From Limnohabitans sp. Jir72 (lineage in GTDB: Bacteria > Pseudomonadota > Gammaproteobacteria > Burkholderiales > Burkholderiaceae_C), in the NCBI RefSeq assembly GCF_003063575.1, contig NZ_NESC01000001.1, positions 124,001 through 188,000 on the forward strand: 64,000 bases of DNA, in the 5' to 3' direction. Positions 28,901 to 35,007 of the stretch are shown here, piece after piece; the first letter of the stretch is position 1; every line of letters starts with the position of its first letter. The notes under the pieces were generated by a model. The model saw nothing but the letters and a program-made list of their open reading frames with translations. It made no database searches and was not told the DNA's origin. A program made the translations under genes and the position numbers.

Positions 28901-30013
28901 CGTTTGTTCATCCCGGCCAATGACAATATCGCCGCCTCGATTGGCTTGGCCATCGGTGTGACCTGAGCTGTTGGCTGTGATGCTGCCATCGACCTTGATG
29001 ACGCCTCCATCAGCCAAGACCGTGACCGCCCCCGCTTGGGGGGCTGATGTGTCGATGTGTCCGCTGTGCGTCACGCTGGCTACTGCCGTGCTGAGTGCAG
29101 CTGCTTGCAGCAATACTTGTCCACCCTCTGTGACGATCACGCCGCTTTCGGTGTTGTTCACTGCGGTGTTGATGGCCGCTGGGTCCAGCTCCAGGCGCAC
29201 GCGTTTGCTCAATGGCACGCTCACTGTGCTGGGGGGGGCGGGCAGGGTGGCGTTTTCTGCGGCCACCAGCATCACATCGCCTTGGGGGGCGTGGATGATG
29301 CCTTCGTTGGTGACTGTGGCACCGATCAAGGCCACAAAGCCTCCGGCAGCAGTTTCAATCGTGCCTTGGTTGACCACAGACGCTGAGCTGCCGTTGCGCT
29401 TGTATTTGTACAGGCCGGCCTTGAAATCAGCATCACTCAAGCCGAAGGTGCTGGCTGTAAAGGCGCTGGCTGTGACCGAGCCATCTTTGCCGAATACGAT
29501 GCCGTTGGGGTTGAGCAAAATCACCTGTCCATTGGCTGAAAGCTTGCCCAGGATTTGACTGGGGTCGTTGCCGATCACACGGTTGAGCAATACCGACGAT
29601 GCACTGGGTTGTGTGATGTTGACAGCCGCATCGCTGCCAATGCTGAAGCTTTGCCAGTTGATGCTGGCCTTGTCGGTGCTTTGGTTGATGGTCATTTGGG
29701 CACCGTTGTTGCCAATGGTGGCCGAACCCGTGCTGACAATGCCTCCTTGAGGCAAAACGGTAGAGAACAAGTTGCCGCCTGCTTTCGCTTGCGTTGTTCC
29801 CAAAGCGATGCAAACCAAAGCCCCTGATGCAAAAATCAGCCGCAAAATGCCCACAAAACCTTCGAACACGGTGTTGACCACTGCCTGTGGTGCCACGTGG
29901 CCATGGCAAGCTTGGCCGCTTGCTGTTTTGCTTGTGGCGGTGGCATGTTCGCCCACAGCCACGAGCGCGCCCAGGCGTTCAGAGAAGATGGTTTTATAGC
30001 AATTGGTGTTCAT
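16904..30013 (-). CDS. Giant two-partner-secretion exoprotein TpsA with PATR, MBG/YDG and 88-aa repeats
   Basis: Predicted secreted surface protein of 4,369 residues. Start: MNTNCYKTIFSERLG... fits the extended signal peptide region of large exported proteins; an ATG six codons upstream does not. Cleavage is likely after AKA at residue 77. Then: TPS/haemagglutination domain (about 78-330, NPNGIVFG at 168-175); a beta-helix-like stretch; eight PATR repeats (TYAGTTTI-x-AGTLQ-type, about 970-1840); MBG/YDG-type domains with K-T-Y-D-G motifs (about 1970-2696); two diverged repeat units (2697-2874); twelve 88-residue units (2875-3930); four YDG units (about 3931-4285); a Pro-rich linker; and a tail with Cys4328, 4336, 4338 and 4350, the only cysteines after the signal peptide. 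Secretion by the adjacent TpsB is inferred from the pairing. Adhesion, aggregation or biofilm roles are family-based guesses. Confidence 0.92.
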   Translation of the reverse strand: MNTNCYKTIFSERLGALVAVGEHATATSKTASGQACHGHVAPQAVVNTVFEGFVGILRLIFASGALVCIALGTTQAKAGGNLFSTVLPQGGIVSTGSATIGNNGAQMTINQSTDKASINWQSFSIGSDAAVNITQPSASSVLLNRVIGNDPSQILGKLSANGQVILLNPNGIVFGKDGSVTASAFTASTFGLSDADFKAGLYKYKRNGSSASVVNQGTIETAAGGFVALIGATVTNEGIIHAPQGDVMLVAAENATLPAPPSTVSVPLSKRVRLELDPAAINTAVNNTESGVIVTEGGQVLLQAAALSTAVASVTHSGHIDTSAPQAGAVTVLADGGVIKVDGSITANSSGHTDGQANRGGDIVIGRDEQTGALAKATDVSGAKLESQRGFVETSGNHLVTREVSVKAAEWLLDPSDITISSAADSNVTGTSPADTTPNGATGTSSVVSVNTIQTAINAGTSVTIKTTNDSNTTGAGNITLANALLFNNQGATDASLNLVADNGITQNAGASITTNAASAQRVNVNLTANGNYQGNTAEHASSQGIVLSSTINTNGAVTLTGTNKNTGAGAGVQFGSGASITTPGAVTVTGTSTSGTGYGVALNNTLIDAGTTGDISITGTSTGNHGVFNNLTYSNAYNMKLLGKNVSIHGSTSGAGSSGFLSYIGAFAGNTVTAAGNLSITGTVNGEGSGKAIDHGTTSWQNLVSAYTAGGTLSITGTNASAANTSPTISMVGVQARADGDLTVSATTNNAATDAIFINSSAYFAGVPAPGYIGGASSFVSTGGNTTLKSNQGSILIQDGVPNSVTSTAITGKNVIIDNTGGTFAGGVFTAGSGVSTASGRSGVQIADSLRATDPNLASNPMLRTITATDGGQIVLSGKKASTLGSGVEIKSSAALTAANITINGENTGASGAAINISNGAARLTSTQATTLTSGGVGSGTSLVAAGNISVGTQLTVTNPAVGSISGTISGTGSLLKSGAGQLTLSAYNATTGNYETNTFSGGTTISQGALVIGHGGGNYNKTAGTGAIVVGDLNTGNNNVSLLVEKGTPGNEWGYLTRDITFTNNGTGTATLGTTYGPAGETGRGWSTVNSKITLNRDVFINDATNDRLTLDGQITGTGNITLTGTRITMGAVSGTGISANDFVGNVTISSGTVLQASAKYNLPTTTNVINNGTLRMLDGNHQSIDGLSGSGKVETASTSGGLLTTFSVGNNSSSATYTGTIVGTSSPLNLVKNGTGTQVLAGNNTYAGTTTINAGTLQIGNGGTAGTIGTGAITDNGALIFNRSDNALVVSAKISGTGTVTQAGTGMTTLTANNDWSGSTTISAGTLQIGNGGTTGTLGTSTTVTDNGTLAFNRSDNITADQKITGTGGLTKAGTGTLTLMDSASLNGANNYSGVTTISAGTLQVGDGGTSGHLGTGNIVDNGNLVIKHSDAVTISQIISGSGKLTQSGTGVTTLTGVNTYTGGTDVVSSMLQIGDGTNNGQIGSGTTNIASGATLNFNVKTGTTANYLTSNTFTGTGTLQKTGAGGLTWSSASAVFGMTGGLIDVQAGVLVGSNSANDIWTNNKASLNVATGATFQGVEGNITVDALTGGGTVNSGFPGYGYGINVGVNNGSGTFSGVIQDANGQAAKLTKIGTGTQILTGNNTYTGTTTISAGVLQVGNGGTTGNLGTGPVVDNAALVFNRSNTLTVGNAISGTGTLTQSGTGTTILTGTNTYSGTTTISTGTLQVGNGGTAGTLGTGAVVNNTNLVFNRSNALLVSGAISGTGTLTQMGSGTSTLAADNTYAGTTTVSGGTLQVGNGGSTGTLGAGDVTLSNNATLSYVRSASTTIANTISGAGNVSANITGATSDLTVNRSINLTGGTANLVTDGNLLVKQGISTTNATASAVFLESGKATAAGTATGGDIQISGSGAVTVGSGGRATYMTGSILGSTGMGVLAGNNRYNSDEVTTSYTSALGSGAYAIYREQPLVTVQVNSVSKTYDGLGFSGGSLNSTLTSGALANGDTLAGLTANVAFGGSSQGTKNASATPYVISAIDAGGKNALGYGLTYSAGELTINKANLTITANPVTKTYDGTNNASGLGTVASLAGAGGGDVVNSTGTQAFLDPNAGSNKTVRASGVTIKDAANADMTGNYNITYTDNTSSLINKANLTVTAVDDARFVGRTDTVGFKGAYYTGLVNGETSSVLGGTLAITRTNASTLGAGVYAGVLSPSGLTSGNYSIAYATGNYTIVPANQLLISNDNISTTYGSNWTYNPTAQYLDGKNDTIITLNRTVSGSGFTFSDGAGTSVTATLKPYAGTSPAGLSSSGNTVVGNYSIKDVSPTVVGGNFVGAPVFAGSLSITTKAITPNATGVSKVYDSTTAMTNVQVGLTGEITGDNLSISGNGAFSQKNVGTGLNYTIANIALSGADASNYHLSGGSSSLSGADGAITAAPLVLTSSNVIKTYDGTTSASGSAAVTQNTQLFGSDNLSGGAFTFTNKNAGTGNKVVEVSAVTVNDGNNGQNYTVTYANNTTSTINKAPLTLTANSDTSKVYNGTEQSVNGFAITSGSLQGTDSISVDLASISAGAKGTHAGTYSSTLNDASYTNGNYAITKINGSLFIDQKEVSLAASKIYDGNKTLTGAQLSITTGVGTESLGYTNATMNSKNVADNSINFVNAVTLIDGPNGALANDYKLPALSAASIGNTAVLSAKGLTGSIADVTTTYGTPASTGAVSLIGKIGTDDVLASSAATLVNGTNSSSGNLKAGNYAQTVGTSLTGTDANNYSFAGLTTPTANYVVNKLALTGSIAQGVSVYGSGMTAGTVNLTNKVGSDDVHASGVNIDTSGRTSTSGNLKAGDYAAIQSLTGLNGVDKDNYSFADIKGDYKVSQLALTNAAIAGVSTTYATAADAGAVSFGNVQGVDKVIASASIVNAATSSSGNLKAGSYKQTATTITGDDSANYSFAGLTTTDKNYVVNQLALTNAAIAGVTTTYATAADAGAVSFGNVQGVDKVTSVASIVDAATSSSGNLKAGSYKQTATAITGDDSSNYSFAGLTTTDKNYVVNQLALTNAAIAGVTTTYATAADAGAVSFGNVQGADKVTASASIVDAATSSSGNLKAGSYKQTATAITGDDSANYSFAGIVTTDKNYVVNQLALTNAAIAGVTTTYATAADAGAVSFGNVQGADKVTASASIVDAATSSSGNLKAGSYKQTATAITGDDSANYSFAGLTTTDKNYVVNQLALTNAAIAGVTTTYATAADAGAVSFGNVQGADKVTASSSIVDAATSSSGNLKAGSYKQTATAITGDDSANYSFAGLTTTDKNYVVNKLDLTNAAIAGVTTTYATAADAGAVSFGNVQGVDKVTSVASIVGAATSSSGNLKAGSYKQTATVISGDDSANYSFAGLTTTDKNYVVNQLALTNAAIAGVTTTYATAADAGAVSFGNVQGADKVTASASIVDAATSNSGNLKAGSYKQTATAITGDDSANYSFAGLTTTDKNYVVNQLALTNAAIAGVTTTYATAADAGVVTFSNVQGADKVIASASILDAATSSSGNLKAGSYKQTATAITGDDSANYSFAGLTTTDKNYVVNQLALTNAAIAGVTTTYATAADAGAVSFGNVQGADKVTASASIVDAATSSSGNLKAGSYKQTATVISGDDSANYSFAGLTTTDKNYVVNQLALTNAAIAGVTTTYATAADAGAVSFGNVQGVDKVTSVASIVGAATSSSGNLKAGSYKQTATVISGDDSANYSFAGLTTTDKNYVVNQLALTNAAIAGVTTTYATAADAGAVSFGNVQGADKVTASASIVDAATSSSGNLKAGSYKQTSNAITGDDSSNYSFAGLTTTDKNYVVNQLALTNAAIAGVTTTYATAADAGAVSFGNVQGADKVTASASIVDAATSSSGNLKAGSYKQTATAITGDDSSDYSFAGLTTTDKNYVVNSKSITLSGITAFNKIYDGKTHADIETGNALFNGIESGDKLTVTSSGNFSDKNAETGKTVNLNNTLGGPDLSNYNVAGQSFTIADITPKKVALSGIVAANKTYDGTSSANIFVSNAVFSDLVAGDKLTVTSTGNFSDNNAANGKTVRLNNTFGGADVRNYSVTDQATATANISKKDVSLLSITAANKTYDGNTDAVVISGDIPTGVTSETLAISGAGNFSDKNAAAGKLVTVTDVATLLKTNGTGTWDNYNLTSTGSARTMADIKPKNVTLESITAANKMFDGTTEATITSGVINTGIETEILLISGKGNFSDSAPGSLKTVTVNNVETLTKTNGTGNWNNYKLSTSGAATTKATITDQPSKPVPPISPSKPKDLTSRVKINLGSEPLSERTFSENVAEETCFENDPETCFCEASTVHEEVIVCYEKEIKNKPRSLLTGLSSK
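17160..18223 (-). repeat. Four C-terminal YDG-type repeats of TpsA
   Basis: Four units each begin with a segment like SGITAFNKIYDGK, SGIVAANKTYDGT, LSITAANKTYDGN or ESITAANKMFDGT, followed by a GNFSD motif about 35 residues later. They are clearly related but far more diverged than the 88-residue array upstream in the protein. Confidence 0.85.
18224..21391 (-). repeat. Twelve tandem 264-bp repeats in tpsA (88 aa each)
   Basis: The array is exactly 12 x 264 bp, in frame, each unit running from LTNAAIAG to NYVVNQLA. Units differ at few positions. A TSVASIV variant marks units 2, 6 and 10; its DNA signature recurs at 18911, 19967 and 21023, exactly 1,056 bp apart, pointing to duplication of a four-unit block. 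The last unit ends NYVVNSKS where the array joins the YDG region. Confidence 0.97.
21392..21925 (-). repeat. Two diverged units preceding the 88-aa array
   Basis: Units of 90 and 88 residues (LTGSIADVTTTYG..., LTGSIAQGVSVYG...) share SSGNLKAG-x-Y and NYSF with the array but little else. They look like older copies of the same module from which the young array expanded. Confidence 0.85.
24490..27105 (-). repeat. Eight autotransporter-associated beta-strand (PATR-type) repeats in tpsA
   Basis: Eight segments of the type G-N-N-T-Y-x-G-T-T-T-I-x-A-G-T-L-Q-V-G-N-G-G occur at irregular spacing of about 60-150 residues. The family is best known from passenger domains of autotransporters, where it adds beta-helix rungs. 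The first and fifth copies are the most diverged. Confidence 0.88.
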
Positions 30014-30086
30014 ATGGCTTGCAGTCAGCAAATTTCTTGAATTTATTGAAGACTTATGAATTCTATTGAATTTGCTTAATACGTAT

Positions 30087-30104
30087 ATACGCTGATTGGC
30101 GTAT
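30087..30104. promoter_or_regulatory. Inverted repeat upstream of tpsA, possible operator
   Basis: ATACGC and GCGTAT, separated by six bases, form an 18-bp dyad 74 nt before the tpsA start in the AT-rich promoter region. The size fits a dimeric regulator site. No known consensus was recognised. Confidence 0.35.
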
Positions 30105-30270
30105 CAAATTAAATTATTTGTTATTCGTGATGAAAGTGCCACCCTGCTGGACGGTGTCACGCTGGTGCGTGCGTTTGGCGGTCATTCAATGCGCTGTGTG
30201 GCCAAGCAAGCCTGCGCCATACGACCCGCAAAGGGGCCTTGAAGCAATGAATCAAAAGCCAAGCGCCATT

Positions 30271-30310
30271 GGGAAATGGGGGGGAGGGCGGGGAAAAAGA
30301 GGGGTGAGGG
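30271..30310 (+). other. G-quadruplex-type sequence
   Basis: G tracts at 30271-30273, 30278-30284, 30286-30288, 30290-30293, 30301-30304 and 30308-30310, with loops of one to seven bases, match the G3+N1-7 pattern several times over on the plus strand. Confidence 0.7.
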
Positions 30311-30412
30311 AGGCGCAGACAATGTCTGGCCAACAAGCCGTACAGGGGCTTTGCCCTGAGCACCTGCATTGGGCGGCGTAAAATCTACCCTCAGCGTTTA
30401 GATATCTCTTTC

Positions 30413-30438
30413 AAGCGCGGCCTTTGCCGCGCTTTTTT
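30413..30438 (+). terminator. Terminator-like hairpin in the thrS leader (possible attenuator)
   Basis: A 9-bp perfect stem (AAGCGCGGC / GCCGCGCTT) with a CTTT loop, followed by a T-run to 30438, ends only 12 nt before the thrS ATG. There is no room for a promoter between hairpin and start, so thrS transcripts should contain it and may be partly terminated there. Confidence 0.7.
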
Positions 30439-30450
30439 AATTGCAAACTC

Positions 30451-32370
30451 ATGGTTCAGATTACCCTTCCCGACGGTTCATTGCGTGAATTTCCCGGCCC
30501 TGTGACGGTGGCCGAAGTGGCCGCGTCCATTGGTACAGGTTTGGCCAAGGCGGCTTTGGGCGGCAAGGTCAACGGTCAATTGGTTGACACCAGCTTCAGC
30601 ATTGCGGGCAATTCTCAACTGGCCATCGTCACTGCCAAGGACCCTGAAGGTCTGGAGTTGATCCGTCACTCGACCGCCCACTTGCTGGCCTATGCCGTCA
30701 AGGATCTTTTTCCTCAGGCGCAAGTCACCATCGGTCCAGTGATCGATAACGGCTTTTATTACGACTTCTCCTACAGTCGCCCTTTTACGCCAGAAGATTT
30801 GGTGGCCATTGAAAAACGCATGACCGAGCTGGCCAACAAGGATGAGCCCGTGGTGCGTCGTGTTTTGCCGCGTGATGAAGCGGTGGCCTATTTCAAGAGC
30901 CTGGGCGAGCACTACAAAGCCGAGATCATTGCCAGCATCCCCACCGATCAGGACGTGAGCTTGTACCGAGAAGGCGCGTTTGAAGACCTGTGCCGCGGCC
31001 CGCATGTGCCCAGCACCGGCAAGCTCAAGCACTTCAAGCTGATGAAGGTGGCAGGCGCCTATTGGCGAGGTGACAGCAAGAACGAGATGCTCCAGCGTGT
31101 TTATGGCACCGCATGGGCCAGCAAAGATGACTTGCAGCTGTACCTGACCCGCCTGGAAGAGGCCGAAAAACGCGACCACCGCAAATTGGGCCGCGAACTC
31201 GACCTGTTCCACATTGACGAACACGCGCCAGGCCTGGTGTTCTGGCACCCCAAAGGCTGGACCGTCTGGCAAACCATTGAGCAGTACATGCGTCAGGTGT
31301 ACCGCGACAACGGCTACCAAGAGGTCAAGGGTCCACAGATCATTGACAAGAGCCTGTGGGAAAAGACCGGCCACTGGGACAAGTACCGTGACAACATGTT
31401 CACCACCGAATCGGAAAAACGCGATTACGCCTTGAAGCCGATGAACTGCCCGGGTCACATCCTGATCTTCAAGCAAGGCATCAAGAGCTACCGCGATCTG
31501 CCTTTGCGCTACGGTGAATTTGGCCAGTGCCACCGCAACGAGCCTTCGGGTGGCCTGCACGGCATCATGCGCGTGCGAGGCTTCACGCAGGACGACGGCC
31601 ACATCTTCTGCACTGAAGACCAGATCCTGCCCGAGTGCGACACCTTCACCAAGGTGCTCAAGAAAGTCTATGCCGATTTCGGTTTCACAGACATCCTTTA
31701 CAAGGTCTCCACCCGGCCAGCAGCGCGCATTGGGTCGGACGATCTGTGGGACAAGGCTGAGAAAGCCTTGATGGACAGCTTGCGTGCCTCGGGTTGCGAT
31801 TTTGTGATCTCTGAGGGTGACGGCGCTTTCTACGGTCCCAAGATCGAATACACCCTGAAAGATGCGATTGGCCGTGAGTGGCAGTGCGGCACGATTCAGG
31901 TGGACTTCAACCTGTCCGAGCGCCTGGATGCTGAATACGTGGCCGAAGATGGCTCGCGTCAAAGGCCCGTGATCTTGCATCGCGCTATCGTGGGCAGCAT
32001 GGAGCGTTTCATCGGTATTTTGATCGAGCAACACGCAGGTGCCTTGCCCACTTGGCTGGCACCGCTTCAGGTCTCAGTGCTCAACATCACCGATGCGCAG
32101 TCCGATTACTGTCGCGAAATCGCTGCAAAATTGCAGAAATCAGTGTCAAATCAAGGCCTTAGGGTCGATTTTGACCTGCGCAACGAGAAAATCACGTATA
32201 AAATACGTGAGCATTCGTTGCAAAAGCTGCCTTACATCCTTGTCGCTGGCGATAAGGAAAAGGCAGCAGGTACCGTCGCAGTGCGCGCCCGAGGCAACAA
32301 AGACCTCGGTGTGATGTCGATCGATGCGTTCATTGAACTCATCGCTTCCGACATCGCTTCTAAAGCCTGA
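30451..32370 (+). CDS. thrS: Threonine-tRNA ligase
   Basis: Charges tRNA-Thr; 639 residues, the usual full-length bacterial form. Seen in order: TGS domain ([14 protein letters not shown]...), editing domain with HSTAHLLA zinc-type histidines, class II catalytic core with the MNCPGH zinc cysteine, the motif-2 region [25 protein letters not shown], and the C-terminal anticodon-binding domain. The ATG at 30451 gives the standard N-terminus. No Shine-Dalgarno sequence is visible, and a terminator-like hairpin lies just upstream. It heads the thrS-infC-rpmI-rplT-pheST-ihfA group. Confidence 0.97.
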   Translation: MVQITLPDGSLREFPGPVTVAEVAASIGTGLAKAALGGKVNGQLVDTSFSIAGNSQLAIVTAKDPEGLELIRHSTAHLLAYAVKDLFPQAQVTIGPVIDNGFYYDFSYSRPFTPEDLVAIEKRMTELANKDEPVVRRVLPRDEAVAYFKSLGEHYKAEIIASIPTDQDVSLYREGAFEDLCRGPHVPSTGKLKHFKLMKVAGAYWRGDSKNEMLQRVYGTAWASKDDLQLYLTRLEEAEKRDHRKLGRELDLFHIDEHAPGLVFWHPKGWTVWQTIEQYMRQVYRDNGYQEVKGPQIIDKSLWEKTGHWDKYRDNMFTTESEKRDYALKPMNCPGHILIFKQGIKSYRDLPLRYGEFGQCHRNEPSGGLHGIMRVRGFTQDDGHIFCTEDQILPECDTFTKVLKKVYADFGFTDILYKVSTRPAARIGSDDLWDKAEKALMDSLRASGCDFVISEGDGAFYGPKIEYTLKDAIGREWQCGTIQVDFNLSERLDAEYVAEDGSRQRPVILHRAIVGSMERFIGILIEQHAGALPTWLAPLQVSVLNITDAQSDYCREIAAKLQKSVSNQGLRVDFDLRNEKITYKIREHSLQKLPYILVAGDKEKAAGTVAVRARGNKDLGVMSIDAFIELIASDIASKA

Positions 32371-32456
32371 AGGTGAGTTTCGCCACAAGCTTTGGCCCGT
32401 GGGCACAAAGGCGGTTAGGCTGCTTTTCGCAGTTTTTACCCTTGAAGGATTGAGTC

Positions 32457-33050
32457 ATCGCTACCGAATTTCGTGATCGTCGCCAACGCGAAGAACGCAA
32501 ACACCGTTTGAACCGTGAAATCATGGCCCCTGAGGTGCGTGTTTCCGGCCCTGAAAACGAGCCATTGGGCATTTTGTCACTGGCAGACGCCTTGCGCATG
32601 GCAGGTGAGTTGGACGTGGACCTGGTTGAAATTGCCGCCACTGCCAATCCACCTGTGTGCCGTTTGATGGACTACGGCAAGTTCAAGTACCAAGAGCAAA
32701 AGCGTGCGGCAGAAGCCAAAGCCAAGCAAACGGTCATTGACATCAAGGAAGTTAAATTCCGCCCTGGTACCGACGATGGTGACTACAACATCAAGATGCG
32801 CAACATCCGCCGCTTTTTGGCAGATGGCGATAAATGCAAGATCACTTTGCGTTTCCGCGGTCGTGAGATCACCCACCAAGAGCTGGGCATAGCCTTGCTG
32901 AACCGGATTCGTGATGAGCTGGCTGATTTGATTCTCGTTGAGCAGTTTCCTAAGCTCGAAGGTCGTCAGATGATCATGATGATCGCGCCTGGCCGTAAAA
33001 AACCTGCAGGCAAAGCAGCGGACACGGCAGCATCTGCAGAATCGGCTTGA
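32457..33050 (+). CDS. infC: Translation initiation factor IF-3, with ATC start codon
   Basis: Binds the 30S subunit and checks start-codon pairing. 197 residues. No ATG or GTG stands at the right place: an in-frame TGA at 32451-32453 lies just before ATC at 32457, and a good ribosome site (GAAGGA, 32444-32449) is seven bases from that ATC. Translation from it gives [21 protein letters not shown], a proper IF-3 N-terminus. Non-standard starts (ATT, ATC, ATA) are known for infC and let IF-3 repress its own synthesis. Later landmarks: [13 protein letters not shown] and [12 protein letters not shown]. An Ala-rich C-terminal extension follows GRKKPAG. Confidence 0.93.
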   Translation: MATEFRDRRQREERKHRLNREIMAPEVRVSGPENEPLGILSLADALRMAGELDVDLVEIAATANPPVCRLMDYGKFKYQEQKRAAEAKAKQTVIDIKEVKFRPGTDDGDYNIKMRNIRRFLADGDKCKITLRFRGREITHQELGIALLNRIRDELADLILVEQFPKLEGRQMIMMIAPGRKKPAGKAADTAASAESA

Positions 33051-33060
33051 AGAAGAATTT

Positions 33061-33109
33061 GACTGGCCTTCGGGCTGGTCGAGTCTGAGACCACCTTCGG
33101 GTGGTTTTT
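33061..33109 (+). terminator. Two UUCG-loop hairpins between infC and rpmI
   Basis: GACTGGCC-TTCG-GGCTGGTC (with two wobble pairs) is followed by ACCACC-TTCG-GGTGGT and four T residues. The second could be a weak terminator that lowers or separates rpmI-rplT expression, or part of the leader structure on which L20 acts in related bacteria. Confidence 0.5.
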
Positions 33110-33185
33110 GTAAAAGTGGCTCGGGGCCATCAAGGCTGCAAAATTTTTGCAGACGCCTCACGAGCACAAATAAAGGAGCATTGAT

Positions 33186-33389
33186 ATGCCCAAGATGAAG
33201 ACCAAAAGCAGTGCTAAAAAGCGCTTCCGTGTTCGTCCAGGTGGAACCGTTAAACGCGGTCAAGCCTTCAAGCGTCACATCCTGACCAAGAAGACCACCA
33301 AGAACAAACGCCACCTCCGCGGTGCAGTGGCTGTGCATGAGACCAATATGGGTCACATGGCGCAGATGCTGCCTATGGCTGGCCTGTAA
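33186..33389 (+). CDS. rpmI: 50S ribosomal protein L35
   Basis: 67-residue basic ribosomal protein with the typical [16 protein letters not shown] start and a Lys/Arg-rich middle ([16 protein letters not shown]). An AAAGGAG ribosome site lies just upstream. rplT follows after 25 nt, the invariant pairing. Elsewhere L20 represses this pair through an RNA structure before rpmI; the structured 135-nt gap from infC would allow that here. Confidence 0.97.
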   Translation: MPKMKTKSSAKKRFRVRPGGTVKRGQAFKRHILTKKTTKNKRHLRGAVAVHETNMGHMAQMLPMAGL

Positions 33390-33414
33390 TTCACTGACGA
33401 ACTAGGAGAAAAAT

Positions 33415-33777
33415 ATGCCTCGCGTTAAACGTGGTGTAACGGCACGTGCCCGTCACAAGAAAGTTTTGGCCCTTGCAAAAGGTTTCCGCGGTCGCCGCGG
33501 CAATGTCTTCCGTATCGCCAAACAGGCGGTGATGAAGGCTGGCCAATACGCCTACCGTGATCGCCGTACCAAAAAGCGTGTGTTCCGTCAGTTGTGGATT
33601 GCCCGTATCAACGCCGCTGCGCGTGAATGCGGTCTGACCTACAGCCAGTTCGCCAACGGCCTGAAAAAGGCTGCCATCGAAATCGACCGTAAGATGCTGG
33701 CGGACATCGCCGTGCACGACAAGGCCGCTTTTGCTGGCATCGTGAACCAAGTTAAAGCCAAGTTGGCCTCAGCTTGA
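33415..33777 (+). CDS. rplT: 50S ribosomal protein L20
   Basis: 120-residue assembly-initiating ribosomal protein with the classical [18 protein letters not shown] start, the KGFRGRRGN segment and the globular RNA-binding C-terminal half ([13 protein letters not shown]). Preceded by TAGGAG. In many bacteria it is also the autogenous repressor of rpmI-rplT. Confidence 0.97.
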   Translation: MPRVKRGVTARARHKKVLALAKGFRGRRGNVFRIAKQAVMKAGQYAYRDRRTKKRVFRQLWIARINAAARECGLTYSQFANGLKKAAIEIDRKMLADIAVHDKAAFAGIVNQVKAKLASA

Positions 33778-33822
33778 TTTCATGAGTGACATGAACCTTT
33801 GGTTCATGCCGCGCACTCGATC

Positions 33823-33861
33823 AAAGGGATTGAGGCTCACAAAAGCTTCAATCCCTTTTTT
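33823..33861 (+). terminator. Intrinsic terminator between rplT and pheS
   Basis: AAAGGGATTGA pairs with TCAATCCCTTT across a 14-nt loop and is followed by further T residues. It lies 40 nt before the pheS start and may act as terminator or attenuator. A second hairpin with 8-bp perfect stem (CATGAACC / GGTTCATG, 33790-33808) precedes it. Confidence 0.75.
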
Positions 33862-33900
33862 ATTCCCCATTACACAGATCACCCACAGATCTCCCACACC

Positions 33901-34938
33901 ATGAACGAGCTGGACACCCTGGTCGAATCCGCCCGCCAGAGTTTTGCGCAGGCACTGACACCTGCTGACCTCGAAAACGCCAAAGCCCAATTTCTGGGCA
34001 AAGCCGGTCGCCTGACCGAGCTGATGAAGGGCATGGCCGCTCTGAGCGTGGAAGACAAGAAAACCCGCGGTGCGGCCATCAACCTCGCCAAGCAAGCGAT
34101 CGAGGCCGCGCTGAACGGCTGCCGCCAGGCTCTGGCCGACGCCGAGCTGCAAGCGCAGCTCAAGGCCGAGGCGCTCGATGTGAGCTTGCCGGGCCGCAGC
34201 GCCAATGTAGGCGGTTTGCACCCCGTCTCACTCACGCTCGAACGCGTGGAACAAATTTTTGGCTCCATGGGCTTTGAAGTGGCCCAAGGCCCAGAGATCG
34301 AGACCGACTGGTTCAACTTCACCGCGCTCAACACGCCAGAAGACCACCCGGCCCGCTCCATGCACGACACCTTTTACGTCGAAGGCGGCCACCTGCTGCG
34401 CACGCACACGAGCCCCATGCAGATTCGCCATGCAGTGCAGCACGTCAAGCGCTACACAAACCAACTCGATGCGGGTCAGGGCATGCCCGAGATCCGAGTC
34501 ATCGCGCCAGGCCGCACTTACCGCGTGGACAGCGACGCCACCCACTCACCCATGTTTCACCAGTGCGAAGGTCTGTGGATTGGTCAGAACGTGAGTTTCA
34601 AAGACCTGAAGGTGGTGGTCACCGATTTCTGCCGCACCTTCTTTGAAAGCGACGATCTGGTGCTGCGTTTCCGTCCCAGCTTCTTTCCATTCACCGAGCC
34701 CAGTGCCGAGATCGACATCCAGTTCCAAAGTGGCCCGCTGGCTGGTCGCTGGCTTGAAGTGGGTGGCTCTGGCCAAGTCCATCCTAACGTGGTGCGCAAC
34801 ATGGGTCTGGACCCCGAGAAGTTCATCGGCTTTGCCTTTGGCATGGGCATGGACCGCTTCACCATGCTGCGCTACGGTGTGAACGACCTGCGCCTGTTCT
34901 TTGACGGCGATGTGCGTTTTCTGAGCCAATTCCAATAA
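33901..34938 (+). CDS. pheS: Phenylalanine-tRNA ligase alpha subunit
   Basis: Catalytic alpha chain of the (alpha-beta)2 synthetase, 345 residues. N-terminal coiled coil (about 1-90), then the class II core with [36 protein letters not shown], the motif-2 region and the closing [21 protein letters not shown]. The ATG at 33901 ([11 protein letters not shown]) is chosen; upstream in-frame sequence back to 33799 spans the terminator hairpin and is not coding. pheT follows after 69 nt. Confidence 0.96.
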   Translation: MNELDTLVESARQSFAQALTPADLENAKAQFLGKAGRLTELMKGMAALSVEDKKTRGAAINLAKQAIEAALNGCRQALADAELQAQLKAEALDVSLPGRSANVGGLHPVSLTLERVEQIFGSMGFEVAQGPEIETDWFNFTALNTPEDHPARSMHDTFYVEGGHLLRTHTSPMQIRHAVQHVKRYTNQLDAGQGMPEIRVIAPGRTYRVDSDATHSPMFHQCEGLWIGQNVSFKDLKVVVTDFCRTFFESDDLVLRFRPSFFPFTEPSAEIDIQFQSGPLAGRWLEVGGSGQVHPNVVRNMGLDPEKFIGFAFGMGMDRFTMLRYGVNDLRLFFDGDVRFLSQFQ

Positions 34939-35007
34939 GCCTCTTCCTGTCTTCCCTGAACGCTGGCCTGGTGTGCGCCCGGCAGCGAAAAGAAGTGAGT
35001 TCTGCAA

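Larger units (their letters stand above)
30014..30450. other. Intergenic region between divergent tpsA and thrS
   Basis: 437 bases without a convincing gene. From left to right: an AT-rich stretch (about 30040-30125) likely to hold the tpsA promoter, an inverted repeat (30087-30104), a run of G tracts (30271-30310), and a terminator-like hairpin (30413-30438) in the thrS leader. Short open frames on both strands here look non-coding. Confidence 0.7.

Noticed and set aside
30118-30381. 87-codon open frame between tpsA and thrS
   Set aside because: It runs through the G-rich tract, shows no codon bias or ribosome site, and has no recognisable sequence.
33782-33904. Possible leader peptide ([13 protein letters not shown]...) overlapping the pheS start
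   Set aside because: Only two or three Phe codons are scattered through it and no clear ribosome site precedes it, so a pheM-like attenuator peptide is not supported.
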